NCBI GenBank assembly: GCA_965248905.1 | Contig: CBDFKS010000001.1 | Location: 29,996 to 93,995, forward strand | Direction: 5' to 3' | Length of the DNA stretch: 64,000 bases | Source: CBDFKS01 sp965248905 | GTDB lineage: Bacteria > Chloroflexota > Dehalococcoidia > Lucifugimonadales > JAGWBF01 | Part shown: one piece after another, positions 8,936-17,787 of the stretch | Position numbering within the stretch: the first letter of the stretch is position 1 | How the letters are laid out: every line of letters begins with the position of its first letter | Notes under the pieces: model-generated | What the model was told of the DNA's origin: nothing | What the model saw: the letters and a program-made list of their open reading frames with translations, nothing else | The model's database searches: none | Made by a program: the position numbers and the translations under genes

Positions 8936-10351
8936 ATGGACAAGGCGGATATTCCTTTCCTTTCGGCCAGCGAGCTCTCCCGGCTGATTCAAGCTAAAGA
9001 GGTGTCGCCGGTTGAGGCTGTGGAAGCCTATCTGGAGCGTATCGATAGGGTGGACGGCAAGCTAAACTCCTATATCACCGTGTGCCGAGATGAAGCGCTT
9101 CAGGCAGCGAGGGAAGCCGAGCAACTCATCGCCAGAGGGACTCACCTGGGACCCATGCACGGCATTCCCACATCGGTCAAGGACCAGTTCTACACCAAAG
9201 GAATTCGAACCACCGCCGGCTCTAAAATCTTGTGGGACTTTGTGCCCGACGAAGATGCCACAGTGGTGGCAAACCTGAAAGCCGCCGGCGCCATCTTGTT
9301 GGGCAAGCTCAACCTGAGCGAGTTCGCCTTGGGAGATAGCTTCTATCACCCTGGAGGCACTCCCCACAACCCTTGGGACCTGGAGCGGAACCCGGGCATA
9401 TCCAGCAGCGGCTCCGCGGCAGCGACGGGAGCATTCCTCTGCGCCACCTCTCTTGCCGAGGACACCGGAGGCTCCACAAGGATTCCCGCGGCCTGGAGCG
9501 GGCAGGTGGGGCTGAGGCCTACCTGGGGCAGGGTGAGCCGCTACGGCGTACTGCCCGCGTGCTGGTCCATGGACACCGTGGGACCCATATCACGAACGGT
9601 CGAAGACTGCGCCATCACCTTCCAGGCTATCGCGGGCTACGATCCCAAGGACCAATACACCTGGAATGTGCCTGTTCCCGACTACAGGGCCGCTTTGGAT
9701 GGCGACGTAAGCAAGCTCCGAATCGGAGTGGTACAGGAGAAAGTCTACACCGATGAGCTACAGCCAGAGGTCAGCCAAGCCATCATTAAAGCCATTAGCG
9801 ACCTGGGCGAGCTGGGGGCTTCGGTGCAGGATGTCTCCATCCCTCTGATCTCCGACGCGGGCGCTATCTCCAAGTCACTCACGGATATGGAAGGCGCTGC
9901 GGTCCACCACGAAGGATTGAAGAAACGGGCCAAAGACTACGACCACAACACCAGGGTGCGCCTCTTGACTGCCATCCTGACGCCGGCCCAACATTATTAC
10001 AAGGCCCAGAAGCTACGCACCATGCTTCAACAACAGATCCTGGATGCCTTGGAAAAGGTAGACGTGCTGGTGCTTCCAACCTCGCCTGGACCCGCACCCA
10101 AGATAGCCGACGGCCCTGGCGTTAAGAGCCAAGAGGAGGCTAATAGTCGTATCGCCGGAGTGAGGAGCTTCACGGGCGCCTTCAACGTAGCCAGCGTGCC
10201 AGCCCTTTCGTTACCCTGCGGCTTCACATCAGACAACCTGCCCATTGCGCTTCAGATAGCGGGTAAGCCCTTCGACGAGGCCACGGTTATGAAAGTAGCC
10301 CACGCCTACGAGCAGGCCACTTCCTGGCACACGCGGAGGCCGCCTATTTAG
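8936..10351 (+). CDS. Amidase signature family hydrolase (GatA-like)
   Basis: This 471-residue amidase has the Ser-cis-Ser-Lys arrangement. The lysine is in PTSVKDQF (about residue 81), the glycine/serine-rich loop is GISSSGSAAA (about 154-163), and the nucleophile region is EDTGGSTRIPA. The family hydrolyses amides. A stand-alone gene without gatB or gatC points to a catabolic amidase rather than the tRNA amidotransferase, but the substrate cannot be read from sequence. The start is supported by GAGGAGG seven bases upstream and by the promoter at 8876. It stands alone, with hicBA about 100 bases downstream. Confidence 0.9.
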   Translation: MDKADIPFLSASELSRLIQAKEVSPVEAVEAYLERIDRVDGKLNSYITVCRDEALQAAREAEQLIARGTHLGPMHGIPTSVKDQFYTKGIRTTAGSKILWDFVPDEDATVVANLKAAGAILLGKLNLSEFALGDSFYHPGGTPHNPWDLERNPGISSSGSAAATGAFLCATSLAEDTGGSTRIPAAWSGQVGLRPTWGRVSRYGVLPACWSMDTVGPISRTVEDCAITFQAIAGYDPKDQYTWNVPVPDYRAALDGDVSKLRIGVVQEKVYTDELQPEVSQAIIKAISDLGELGASVQDVSIPLISDAGAISKSLTDMEGAAVHHEGLKKRAKDYDHNTRVRLLTAILTPAQHYYKAQKLRTMLQQQILDALEKVDVLVLPTSPGPAPKIADGPGVKSQEEANSRIAGVRSFTGAFNVASVPALSLPCGFTSDNLPIALQIAGKPFDEATVMKVAHAYEQATSWHTRRPPI

Positions 10352-10363
10352 GTCACGGGAGAG

Positions 10364-10392
10364 GTAACATTCTATAATCTAAATGTTATAAT
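10364..10392 (+). promoter_or_regulatory. Promoter and operator of hicBA
   Basis: GTAACA and TATAAT (10387-10392) are spaced by 17 bases. An inverted repeat, TAACATT (10365-10371) and AATGTTA (10382-10388), covers both boxes. This is the expected layout for autorepression by the HicB antitoxin. A second TATAAT at 10373-10378 offers an alternative start. Confidence 0.5.
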
Positions 10393-10448
10393 GGTAGTTG
10401 GAAGATAGTTGTAACTCCTTGGCTGACCTGAAGGCCGAAGGAGGACGA

Positions 10449-10694
10449 GTGAAAACATATGTGTTTAGAGTCGTGGTCGAGCCCGACGAAGACCGGTGGT
10501 CTGCCTACTGCCCGGTCTTGGAAAAATTTGGCGCCGCTACTTGGGGCTACACTGAACAGGAAGCGCTAAAGAACATACATGAAGTAGTGGAGATGATAAT
10601 CGAAGAGTTGGTTGAGGGAAGAGAGCCGATACCAGAGGAGCCTAGTGAGGAGGTTTTTGTCTCTGCTGAGCCCAGGGTCGCGGTAACCGTCTAA
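10449..10694 (+). CDS. hicB: HicB-family antitoxin
   Basis: The protein is 81 residues long. It has the partial RNase H-like fold of HicB, seen as VVVEPDEDRWSAYCPVLEKFGAATWGYTEQEALKNI, and ends with an acidic tail. It neutralises the HicA toxin encoded immediately downstream; some HicB proteins also repress their own promoter. There is no obvious C-terminal DNA-binding domain, so any autoregulation may need the complex. GTG at 10449 is chosen because AAGGAGG lies four bases before it and the family N-terminus begins at this point; the longer TTG frame from 10398 has no such support. hicA starts one base after the stop. Confidence 0.88.
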   Translation: MKTYVFRVVVEPDEDRWSAYCPVLEKFGAATWGYTEQEALKNIHEVVEMIIEELVEGREPIPEEPSEEVFVSAEPRVAVTV

Positions 10695-10695
10695 C

Positions 10696-10947
10696 ATGCC
10701 TATCGACTGGGGCGTTCTTAGGAGTTTAACAGCTCGGGAACTCATCAGCGCCCTTCTCCGTGATGGATTCCAGCTACGGAGGCAAAGAGGTAGCCACCAA
10801 CACTACCGTCACCCTGATGGAAGAATGGTGACGGTTTCTTTTAATCGGTCCGGAGAAACCTTCCCCATCGGGACTCTCAGAAGAATGATTCGGAATCAGG
10901 TAAGCTGGGACGCTGAGGATTTGAAGAGACTGGGCCTACTTAAATGA
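10696..10947 (+). CDS. hicA: HicA-family mRNA interferase toxin
   Basis: This is an 83-residue double-stranded-RNA-binding-fold toxin. It shows the HicA signature: LISALLRDGFQLRRQRGSHQHYRHPDGR, with the catalytic histidine in GSHQHYRHP, then a C-terminal GTLRRMIRNQ helix. HicA cleaves mRNA and tmRNA and is inactivated by HicB. The gene order is antitoxin then toxin, the reverse of the E. coli locus but common elsewhere. It ends seven bases from the convergent aminotransferase gene. Confidence 0.9.
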   Translation: MPIDWGVLRSLTARELISALLRDGFQLRRQRGSHQHYRHPDGRMVTVSFNRSGETFPIGTLRRMIRNQVSWDAEDLKRLGLLK

Positions 10948-10953
10948 AGCTTT

Positions 10954-12123
10954 TCACCGCAGCCCCCGCACCGCCTCAACCACCTTGCTTACCTCATCCT
11001 CGGTGTTGAAGAAGTGTAGCGAGACACGGACGCACGACGGGAACTCCACCGAGCGGGCCAGTATTCGGTGCTGGTCCCAGAAGCGGGCCACCACAGTTTT
11101 GGGGTCCACCCCGTCAACTGCGAAGGAAACCAGGCCCGACGCACTGTATTCATTCATCGGTGTAAGGACCTTGACTCCAGGAATTTCCTGCAAGGCCTGT
11201 TTTAATGACGAGGCCAGAGTCAAATTGCGGCGCTCGATCTCTTCCACACCGATGCCTCGGATAAATCCAATGGCCTCCAGCATTCCTGCACGCAGGGCCG
11301 CACTGGCCGAGGTGCCCAGAAACTTGTCCATGGAGCCCGTGTTGGGCTCGAACACGTAGGGGTCGCCTTGGGAGAGGGCGGACCAGCCCGCCACCTTCAT
11401 GGGCTCCACCTGCGGCACCAGCTCTCGACGCACGTACAAGGCGCCGATCCCTTCAGAGCTGAGCAGCCATTTCTGTCCGGGGATAGAGTAGAAATCGCAG
11501 TCAATATCCTTCATGTCCAGGGATATGTGGCCCGCAGTCTGAGCTCCATCCAACAGCATCAGGATGCCCCGGCCTTTGGTCAGCTTTCGTATCTCCTTCA
11601 CCGGCATACGGAGGCCGCAGGAATACTGAATGTGGCTCAAGAAAATCAGACGGGTCCGTTCTGTGATGGCCGCTTCTATCTTCTCGAGGATAAGCTCCCA
11701 TGGCTCATCGGAGGCTAGGGAGAGCACTTTGACTACCGCGCCGTATCTATGCTGCTTGTAGTAGCTAGGGATGAGGACAGAACTGTGCTCCAGATTGCAG
11801 GTGATGATCTCGTCACCCTGGCTCCACTTTAGGCCGTTCATCACCATGTTGAGGCCGTCGGTGGTGTTCTCTGTGAGACACAGCTCATCGGTTGACGCGT
11901 TTAGAAGTCTTGCAACCGCCTTCCTTGTATTCTCGTAAATCTCTTTGCCACTCAAATAGACTTCAGGACTGGTGGGACCCATCTCCATCTCATAGTCCAG
12001 TCGGCTTGTTATAGCCCGCACCACCGACACGGGAGATGGACCCGACCAGCCTGTGTTCACGTAAACCATCTTCTGGCACGCTGGAATCTGCTCTCTCAGG
12101 TTAGCGACGTCCATCCTAGGCAT
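10954..12123 (-). CDS. Class V (NifS/CsdB fold) aminotransferase-like PLP enzyme
   Basis: The 389-residue fold-type I PLP enzyme shows the cofactor-binding aspartate in LLDGAQTAGH and the Schiff-base lysine in IPGQKWLLSSEGIGALYV. The N-terminus (MVYVNTGWSGPSP) is typical of the CsdB/isopenicillin-N-epimerase-like branch. No cysteine desulfurase loop cysteine is evident near the C-terminus, so desulfurase activity is doubtful. The substrate is unknown. It is single, convergent with hicBA, and the NHL gene lies 54 bases upstream on the same strand. Confidence 0.85.
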   Translation of the reverse strand: MPRMDVANLREQIPACQKMVYVNTGWSGPSPVSVVRAITSRLDYEMEMGPTSPEVYLSGKEIYENTRKAVARLLNASTDELCLTENTTDGLNMVMNGLKWSQGDEIITCNLEHSSVLIPSYYKQHRYGAVVKVLSLASDEPWELILEKIEAAITERTRLIFLSHIQYSCGLRMPVKEIRKLTKGRGILMLLDGAQTAGHISLDMKDIDCDFYSIPGQKWLLSSEGIGALYVRRELVPQVEPMKVAGWSALSQGDPYVFEPNTGSMDKFLGTSASAALRAGMLEAIGFIRGIGVEEIERRNLTLASSLKQALQEIPGVKVLTPMNEYSASGLVSFAVDGVDPKTVVARFWDQHRILARSVEFPSCVRVSLHFFNTEDEVSKVVEAVRGLR

Positions 12124-12176
12124 GTCTCCTGTGTATCAAATAAGGTTGTAGGTACGGCTGGAACTCGACAGTAAGT

Positions 12177-13088
12177 TTACTTCCGAACGAACTTCACCAC
12201 TCGGCGGCTGCGAGGCGACCAGTTACCCGGCTGGACCACATAAATGTCCTTGTGGGAGTCCACCCATATCCCGTGGCAGGACATGTGGGTTTCGGAGCCC
12301 CATCGAGCAAGACGCTCTCCGTCCAGGTTCAGGATACTGATGAACCCGCCATTGTGCTCAGGAATATAGACAGTATCTTCGTTGTCGATGTAAAAAAGAG
12401 CGGGGCCAATCATCTCCGGTGACCAGGTAGTGATGTGCTTCCCTTCCTGGGTAAAAATCTGGACCCGGTCGTTCTCGCGGTCCGCGACTAGTACCCTGCC
12501 CTTCTTATCAATCCAGATACCGTGGGGCACCCGGAACTCACCGGTCTCTCCTCCGGGCCCACCCCAAGAGAGCATGTGCTTACCGTCTGAAGAGAATCTG
12601 TGGACACGGGCATTGGCGTAGCCGTCGGCGATGAATATATCTCCGGAGGGTGCTATGGCTATACCGGCGGGTAGGTTGAAGGGGTCTCCTCCATGGGTCA
12701 CTTGCTTGTACCCTTCGGAGCTCCAGTCGTCGGGATCAGCCCCGGTGTCCGAACGGAAGCCCTTGGTCCCGATAGTTTGGAGCAGCTCCCCCTTGGGAGT
12801 GTACTTCAGCGCCTGACCACGGTCTCGGTCGACTACCCAGACATTATCTTGATTATCAACCAGGATGGCGTGGGCCATTTCGAATTCTCCGGCCCCCCAC
12901 TCATACAGGTAGTTGCCGTCGCGGTCAAAGACGATTACTGGGTGGTCGGTGGACCGGTTATAGCCATAGACTCGGTCCTGGGAGTCTCCAGCTACGGCGG
13001 CCATGGGAGCGTCCCAGCCCTCAGGGACCTTGGCCCAATCTTCCACCATCTCGTAAGTATATTTACCAGCACCCACTGTTGTTGCCAT
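12177..13088 (-). CDS. NHL-repeat beta-propeller protein
   Basis: The protein has 303 residues and about six NHL blades, seen as repeated GDI(F/Y)IADG..N.RVH.F and GR.LVADRENDRVQIF motifs. There is no signal peptide, so it is probably cytoplasmic. It is a clear paralogue of the protein at 29339-30229, sharing the M-A-T-G-K-Y-T-Y-E start. NHL propellers of this kind include peptidyl-alpha-hydroxyglycine lyase-like and lactonase-like proteins. No activity can be assigned here. Confidence 0.85.
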   Translation of the reverse strand: MATTVGAGKYTYEMVEDWAKVPEGWDAPMAAVAGDSQDRVYGYNRSTDHPVIVFDRDGNYLYEWGAGEFEMAHAILVDNQDNVWVVDRDRGQALKYTPKGELLQTIGTKGFRSDTGADPDDWSSEGYKQVTHGGDPFNLPAGIAIAPSGDIFIADGYANARVHRFSSDGKHMLSWGGPGGETGEFRVPHGIWIDKKGRVLVADRENDRVQIFTQEGKHITTWSPEMIGPALFYIDNEDTVYIPEHNGGFISILNLDGERLARWGSETHMSCHGIWVDSHKDIYVVQPGNWSPRSRRVVKFVRK

Positions 13089-13186
13089 GTTTGCCGTCCT
13101 CCTTCTCTACAGTTATGTTTAGCTTTCTCTACCGGGCTTGGCTAAATCGAGCAGGATCTTTCTGAAGCTCCACGCTTTCTACCCTT

Positions 13187-13255
13187 GTCATTCCGAGCCG
13201 AAGGCGAAGAATCTCAGTTGCGTAGGAGAGACCCCTCACGGATTTTACCGTGAGG
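13187..13255. repeat. Dispersed intergenic repeat with hairpin
   Basis: The 276-base gap 13089-13364 contains GTCATTCCGAGCCGAAGGCG, the kind of interspersed repeat seen in many environmental genomes. An 8-bp hairpin follows (CCTCACGG at 13234-13241, CCGTGAGG at 13248-13255). I see no gene in the gap. Confidence 0.5.
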
Positions 13256-13364
13256 TACGAAGGGCTCAAGGGACAACCGAAATGGCCTGCAACTCGAGCC
13301 AGCCATTGACATGGGGTAGTATACCATAGGAGATTAAGTAGCGCCCGAAGCACCAAAGTGGACG

Positions 13365-14210
13365 TCAGCTCAGCACTTTCAGAGCGATCTCCTCCAGCTC
13401 CGCCAACGCGTCCTTCTCTGCTACTGATGCCACATTGATAGCTACCCCATTTGCCCCCGCCTCCTCCAGAGCTTTTAGCGTCTCCCGGTCTCTGGGGGCT
13501 CCGAAGGCCAGTATCTGGATAGACTCGGGGTCTCGGCCGGCTTGAGATGCCAGCTCGTTAAGCGTACTTCGGCCACTTCTCACCTTTTCTGGAGTAGTGT
13601 CGAAGGGTATCCAGCCATCTCCCCATGCCACGGTGCGCTTCAGCACGTTCTTCGCTGTGCCTCCCAATAGGACAGGAGGATGGGGCATCTGGGTCGGTTT
13701 CGGGAATGATCTGACCGCCGGAAAGTCGTAATACTCACCGTGATACTCCGCTTCATCCTCGCTCCAGAGCCGCTTCATGGCCATGATAGCTTCTCTGGTC
13801 TGGCTCCAGCGGTGAGGGAAGTTGCCCCCCATGATCTCGGTCTCCTCCTTGAGCCATCCGGCGCCGATACCGAAAATAAAGCGGCCTCCCGAGAGTCGAT
13901 CAAGGGTTGCGACCTCCTTGGCAAGAAGCAGGGGGTTACGTTCAGGAATCAGACAAATGCCCGTGCCTAGCTCAATTCTCTGTGTCACCGCTGAGGCTCT
14001 GGCGAGGGCCACGAATGGATCGACCATTTCAGAATAGACTTCAGGGATGGCGCCGTCCGGAGACTCGGGGTAGAGAGAGGTAGTAGTCACCGGCATAATA
14101 GTGTGCTCTGGGACCCAGACTGAGTCGAAGCCCAGCTCTTCCGCCTTTTTTGCGAAAACGGCCACGTCTATAGAATAATCCGTTAAGAACGTGTAAACCC
14201 CGATCTTCAC
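13365..14210 (-). CDS. LLM-class F420-dependent oxidoreductase
   Basis: This 281-residue luciferase-like TIM-barrel enzyme begins KIGVYTFLTDYS and contains AEELGFDSVWVPEHT, ELGTGICLIPERNP and a GGRFIFGIGAGW motif that are standard for F420-dependent LLM proteins (TIGR03619-like). Such enzymes pass hydride between coenzyme F420 and an organic substrate. GTG at 14210 is preferred because GGAGGG stands just upstream and the conserved N-terminus begins there; the longer ATG frame (14261) adds an unrelated leader. The F420 preference is family knowledge, not seen directly. Confidence 0.88.
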   Translation of the reverse strand: MKIGVYTFLTDYSIDVAVFAKKAEELGFDSVWVPEHTIMPVTTTSLYPESPDGAIPEVYSEMVDPFVALARASAVTQRIELGTGICLIPERNPLLLAKEVATLDRLSGGRFIFGIGAGWLKEETEIMGGNFPHRWSQTREAIMAMKRLWSEDEAEYHGEYYDFPAVRSFPKPTQMPHPPVLLGGTAKNVLKRTVAWGDGWIPFDTTPEKVRSGRSTLNELASQAGRDPESIQILAFGAPRDRETLKALEEAGANGVAINVASVAEKDALAELEEIALKVLS

Positions 14211-14336
14211 CGCGCCCTCCTTGGTATCGACTTCACACGAGTTTAGCAAACAGGTGTCCATGGGGCAATCGCCTGGGATGTAGAGACGACCCTATGTGGT
14301 CTCTCTAATAGCACCGCAGACCTGGGCAGACACATA

Positions 14337-16044
14337 GGAGCCTGTCTCAAAAGGTGTATGCATTCTCTTATAAGAAAGAAAAGGTTAGAATTGTCTGCAA
14401 GAATTGAGCAAAGGAGAGTCCAATGCCGCTTCGGCCGCTGAATCGAGAGCAGACATGGTTGTTTCCGCCGACTCTGGACGAAGTTGTGCCGCAAGACCAT
14501 CCAGCGAGGTTTGTGGCAGAGTTTGTGGATGCTTTGGACCGTTGGGGATGGTCTGAGTTGGGTGTTGAGGTAGATGGAGAGGCATTGGGAGCGCCGGCGT
14601 ACCACCCTCGTGGGCTGTTGAGCGTGTGGCTGTATGGGTTCATGACTGGGGTGCGTTCCTGTCGCAAGCTGGAGGCAGCCTGCCGAGACCAGATACCGTA
14701 CCTTTGGCTGACAGGTTGGCAGCATCCGGACCACAATACCTTGTGGCGGTTCTACAGAGACCATCGTGGAGCAATGAGGAAGCTCTTTAAGCGGACGGTG
14801 CGCATGGCGGTGGCCATGGGCTTGGTGGATTTGGCGGTGCAGGCGGTGGATGGGACAAAGATAGTTGCCAACGCAGCGAAGGACAGGACCCAGGATGCTG
14901 AAGGGCTGCAGCGACTGCTGGAGCGGGTGGAGACGGCAATTAGAGACCTTGAAGCGCAGAACGAGGCAGGAGAAGGCGCTGTCCCTACGCGGCTTCCAAA
15001 GAAACTGGCCAAAAAGGAGGCGCTGAGAGAACAGGTGCAGCAGGCAATGGAACAGCTTGCAGGCGAAGAGGAACAGCAACGCATCAATCTTACCGACAGC
15101 GATGCTGGGCTGATGAAGGGTAGACAGGGTATCGTGGCTGGGTACAATGCCCAAGTGATGGTCTCGCCACTGCAGATGGCCACCGACGAAGGCACTGGGC
15201 TGGTGATCACCGCAGCGGACGTAGTGTGTGACGCCAACGACTATGGCCAGTTGACTCCGATGCTGGAACAAGCGGAGGAGATGACCGGAGACAAGGCGCA
15301 AGTAACGCTGGCCGACGCGGGCTATCACTCCGGCGCCAACCTGGAGGAGTGCGCCCAACGGGAACAACAGGTGATCATGCCAGAGTCCCAGCACAAAGCC
15401 CTGGAGCACCCGTACCACAAGGACCGCTTTTGCTACGACGAGCAGACGGATAGTTACACCTGTCCACAGGGCCAGAGACTCCGCTTCACCCGAGTTAAGC
15501 GGACCAGGGGGACGCTCATGCGGCTGTATCGAGCCTCCGGAGCCATCTGCCGGGTGTGTCCGGCCTTCGGCATTTGCACCAAGGACGGGCGTCATGGGCG
15601 TGGGCTGGAGGTAGGACCTTACGAAGCCGTCCTGCGTCTTCATCGGGTATGGATGTCTACCGAGGAGGCCAAAAAGGCATACAAGCAGCGTATGCAACTG
15701 CCGGAACCAGCTTTTGGGATTCTCAAAGAGCAACAAAGAGCTCGGGGGTTCTTGCTCCGTGGCGTTGTCAATGTGTCGGCCGAGTGGACCTTGTTGGCCA
15801 CAAGCTTCAACCTGCGCACCTTGTGGCGTATATGGCGCGACTGGGGCAGACTTAGGTGGAGCCAGAGCTGGGCGCCGCCGGCGATAGCAGGGCCATGATG
15901 AGATGACCGACTACGGCGTGTAAACCGCGCCATCCGCAAGATCCGATCGCTGTCGAGTCATCGTTTCCACTGCGCCAAACAGACTCGGACCTAGCATTAT
16001 CGACTGACTCGTCGTCAATAATCCATCATTCTGGGACAGGCTCG
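14337..16044 (+). mobile_element. IS1182-family insertion sequence (A)
   Basis: The element is about 1.7 kb with a single transposase gene. Imperfect terminal inverted repeats are visible: GAGCCTGTCTCAAAA at 14338-14352, against the reverse complement of TTCTGGGACAGGCTC at 16029-16043 (13 of 15 match). A TA precedes the left end, but I find no matching duplication on the right. The flanks carry half-sites of another palindrome (GTAGAGACGACCC left, GGGTCGCCCCTAC right), so the element probably landed in an older repeat. Confidence 0.8.
14423..15898 (+). CDS. IS1182-family DDE transposase
   Basis: The 491-residue protein starts with the family's N-terminal domain (QTWLFPPTLDEVVPQDHPARFV). The first catalytic Asp is in VQAVDGTKIVANA, the second in LADAGYHSGANL, and the catalytic Glu in LPEPAFGILKEQQRARGF. 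A zinc-like cysteine cluster (C-X2-CPAFGIC) lies before the last motif. The frame is intact and has a good ribosome site (AAAGGAGAG), so the element may be active. The long antisense frame over it is a shadow. Confidence 0.95.
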   Translation: MPLRPLNREQTWLFPPTLDEVVPQDHPARFVAEFVDALDRWGWSELGVEVDGEALGAPAYHPRGLLSVWLYGFMTGVRSCRKLEAACRDQIPYLWLTGWQHPDHNTLWRFYRDHRGAMRKLFKRTVRMAVAMGLVDLAVQAVDGTKIVANAAKDRTQDAEGLQRLLERVETAIRDLEAQNEAGEGAVPTRLPKKLAKKEALREQVQQAMEQLAGEEEQQRINLTDSDAGLMKGRQGIVAGYNAQVMVSPLQMATDEGTGLVITAADVVCDANDYGQLTPMLEQAEEMTGDKAQVTLADAGYHSGANLEECAQREQQVIMPESQHKALEHPYHKDRFCYDEQTDSYTCPQGQRLRFTRVKRTRGTLMRLYRASGAICRVCPAFGICTKDGRHGRGLEVGPYEAVLRLHRVWMSTEEAKKAYKQRMQLPEPAFGILKEQQRARGFLLRGVVNVSAEWTLLATSFNLRTLWRIWRDWGRLRWSQSWAPPAIAGP

Positions 16045-16095
16045 CAGGGTCGCCCCTACGCAAAACTTTGACGCACACCAGGCGAATGGCTGCGG

Positions 16096-16124
16096 TTGAC
16101 ACTGGAAAGGACAGAGGATATTAT
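16096..16124 (+). promoter_or_regulatory. Strong sigma70-like promoter before DUF1800
   Basis: TTGACA (16096-16101), a 17-base spacer and TATTAT (16119-16124) form one of the best promoters in the window. The predicted leader to the ATG at 16264 is about 130 bases. It contains a 7-bp hairpin (CCGGCCC 16201-16207, GGGCCGG 16216-16222) close to the ribosome site. Confidence 0.55.
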
Positions 16125-16263
16125 GACTGAAATAGCCATTACATTCAGCGAACTCTAAATCTCTACACCTATGACGCTTAGTTAGGCTGCAGTTTCACAC
16201 CTCCGGCCCTACCCAACGGGCCGGAAAGCTCCACAAAAATATCTTCAGAAGGGTGGTAATCCT

Positions 16264-17670
16264 ATGGCCAGCAAAGAGATAGCTTTGATGTCTCACCTGA
16301 TGCGCCGCGCCGGATTCGGAGCGCCCTACCAGGAGTTGGAAGAGCGCGTTGCCAAAGGATACGAGGCAACCGTAGAGGAGCTTGTGAATCCCGAAGGGCA
16401 ACCTGACCTGGAGATGGACCTGCTCCAGCGTTACTACGTGGACTGGAAAGACTTGGTGGCCCTGGAGGTCAATCAGGCTTACTGGACCTATCGCATGATC
16501 AATACGAAGCGCCCGCTTGAAGAGAAGATAGCCCTTTTCTGGCACGGCATACTTTGTACGGGCCACTCAAAATGCGACCACGGTAGACAGCTCCAGCTTC
16601 AGCTTGAAATGTTCCGTCGCGACGGAATGGGAAGCTTCCCCAATCTCTTGACCGAACTCTCCAGGGACCCTTCCATGGTCTTCTACCTGGATAACTGTAT
16701 GAGCCACAAGGGCGCGATCAATGAGAACTACGGGCGAGAGCTGCTTGAGCTGTTCTCCATGGGGGTGGGCATGGACGGCCATCCCAACTACAGCGAGGAG
16801 GATGTGAAAGTCTGTGCCCGGGCCTTCACAGGCTGGACAATCACAAACGCCGTACCCAGATACCCTTACGGAAGATACGAGGCCCAGTTCATATTCAACC
16901 CCGACGACCATGATGACGATGAGAAAACCTTTCTGGGAGAGACAGGCCGCTGGAACGGCGAGGACGTCATAGACATAATTGCCAAACAGCCGGCCACCGC
17001 CCGGTTCCTTTCGCGACATTTGTACAACTTCTTCGTCGCCGATGAGCCCCAGGTCCCGGCCTGGCAAAATACTCCTCCAAGGGACCCAGAGGCCATCAAG
17101 GCTCTTGAAGACGAGTATTTCAGGTCCAATTACGACATTCGCTCCATGCTTCGGGTGCTGCTCAACTCCGACTTCTTCAAAAACGCCAGGTTCGCCAAGG
17201 TGAAAAGCCCGGCAGAGACGGTTATTGGCACCATGAGGCTGGTCGGAGACTTCAGATCTCCCAAGCCCGGCGTCCACCCCATTGCCATGGAGATGAGCTA
17301 CATGGGCCAAGAGATCATGAACCCGCCTACCGTGGAAGGATGGCATACAGGCCGTGAGTGGATCGACAGCGGCACTCTGGTGGAACGGGTTAATTTCACC
17401 GCGGACCAGGTCGGAAATCTAGACCACCCGGGTGTCCGAGCCATAGTCGACAGGTTAGGTTCGGAAGGGCCAACTTTGTCAGCAGAACGGCTTCTGGAGG
17501 CCTGCTTGGAAATGCTGGGGACTTACGAGCTTTCGGACGACACCCACAGCCGGCTCATCACCCATGCCCAACGAAGAGGCGAGATTCGTTCCGACAGCCA
17601 AGAATTCCCTAAACGTGTCACCCAGATGCTCCAGCTGATAGTCGCAACCCAGGAATATCAATTCGCCTAA
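16264..17670 (+). CDS. DUF1800-family protein
   Basis: The 468-residue protein matches the DUF1800 pattern: HLMRRAGFG at the start, EKIALFWHGILCTGHSK, YLDNCMSHKGAINENYGRELLELFSMG, and a CARAFTGWTI region. The function of the family is unknown. The genes are nearly always paired with a DUF1501 (sulfatase-like) partner, as here, where the partner starts about 117 bases downstream. No signal peptide is seen, whereas many family members are exported. The leader has its own promoter. Confidence 0.92.
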   Translation: MASKEIALMSHLMRRAGFGAPYQELEERVAKGYEATVEELVNPEGQPDLEMDLLQRYYVDWKDLVALEVNQAYWTYRMINTKRPLEEKIALFWHGILCTGHSKCDHGRQLQLQLEMFRRDGMGSFPNLLTELSRDPSMVFYLDNCMSHKGAINENYGRELLELFSMGVGMDGHPNYSEEDVKVCARAFTGWTITNAVPRYPYGRYEAQFIFNPDDHDDDEKTFLGETGRWNGEDVIDIIAKQPATARFLSRHLYNFFVADEPQVPAWQNTPPRDPEAIKALEDEYFRSNYDIRSMLRVLLNSDFFKNARFAKVKSPAETVIGTMRLVGDFRSPKPGVHPIAMEMSYMGQEIMNPPTVEGWHTGREWIDSGTLVERVNFTADQVGNLDHPGVRAIVDRLGSEGPTLSAERLLEACLEMLGTYELSDDTHSRLITHAQRRGEIRSDSQEFPKRVTQMLQLIVATQEYQFA

Positions 17671-17675
17671 GACGA

Positions 17676-17765
17676 TCGTCGTGCTGAGTGCAGCGAAGCA
17701 CCTCGCCATGCAAAGCAGAGGCTCTTCGCACAGTTTATCCTGAGGAACGAATGGCTCAGAGTGAC
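17676..17765. repeat. Degenerate dispersed repeat between DUF1800 and DUF1501
   Basis: The segment contains GTGCTGAGTGCAGCGAAGCA and, further on, CCTGAGGAACGAATGGCTCA, the two halves of a common interspersed repeat of the CTGAG..GAAG type. It occupies most of the gap between two genes that are usually co-transcribed. Confidence 0.45.
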
Positions 17766-17787
17766 AAGTGAAAGAGGAGTAGAGATC

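Noticed and set aside
14243..15736. Long minus-strand open frame opposite the IS1182 transposase
   Set aside because: It is the antisense shadow of a well-supported transposase gene; its composition (rich in H, L, R) is typical of such shadows.
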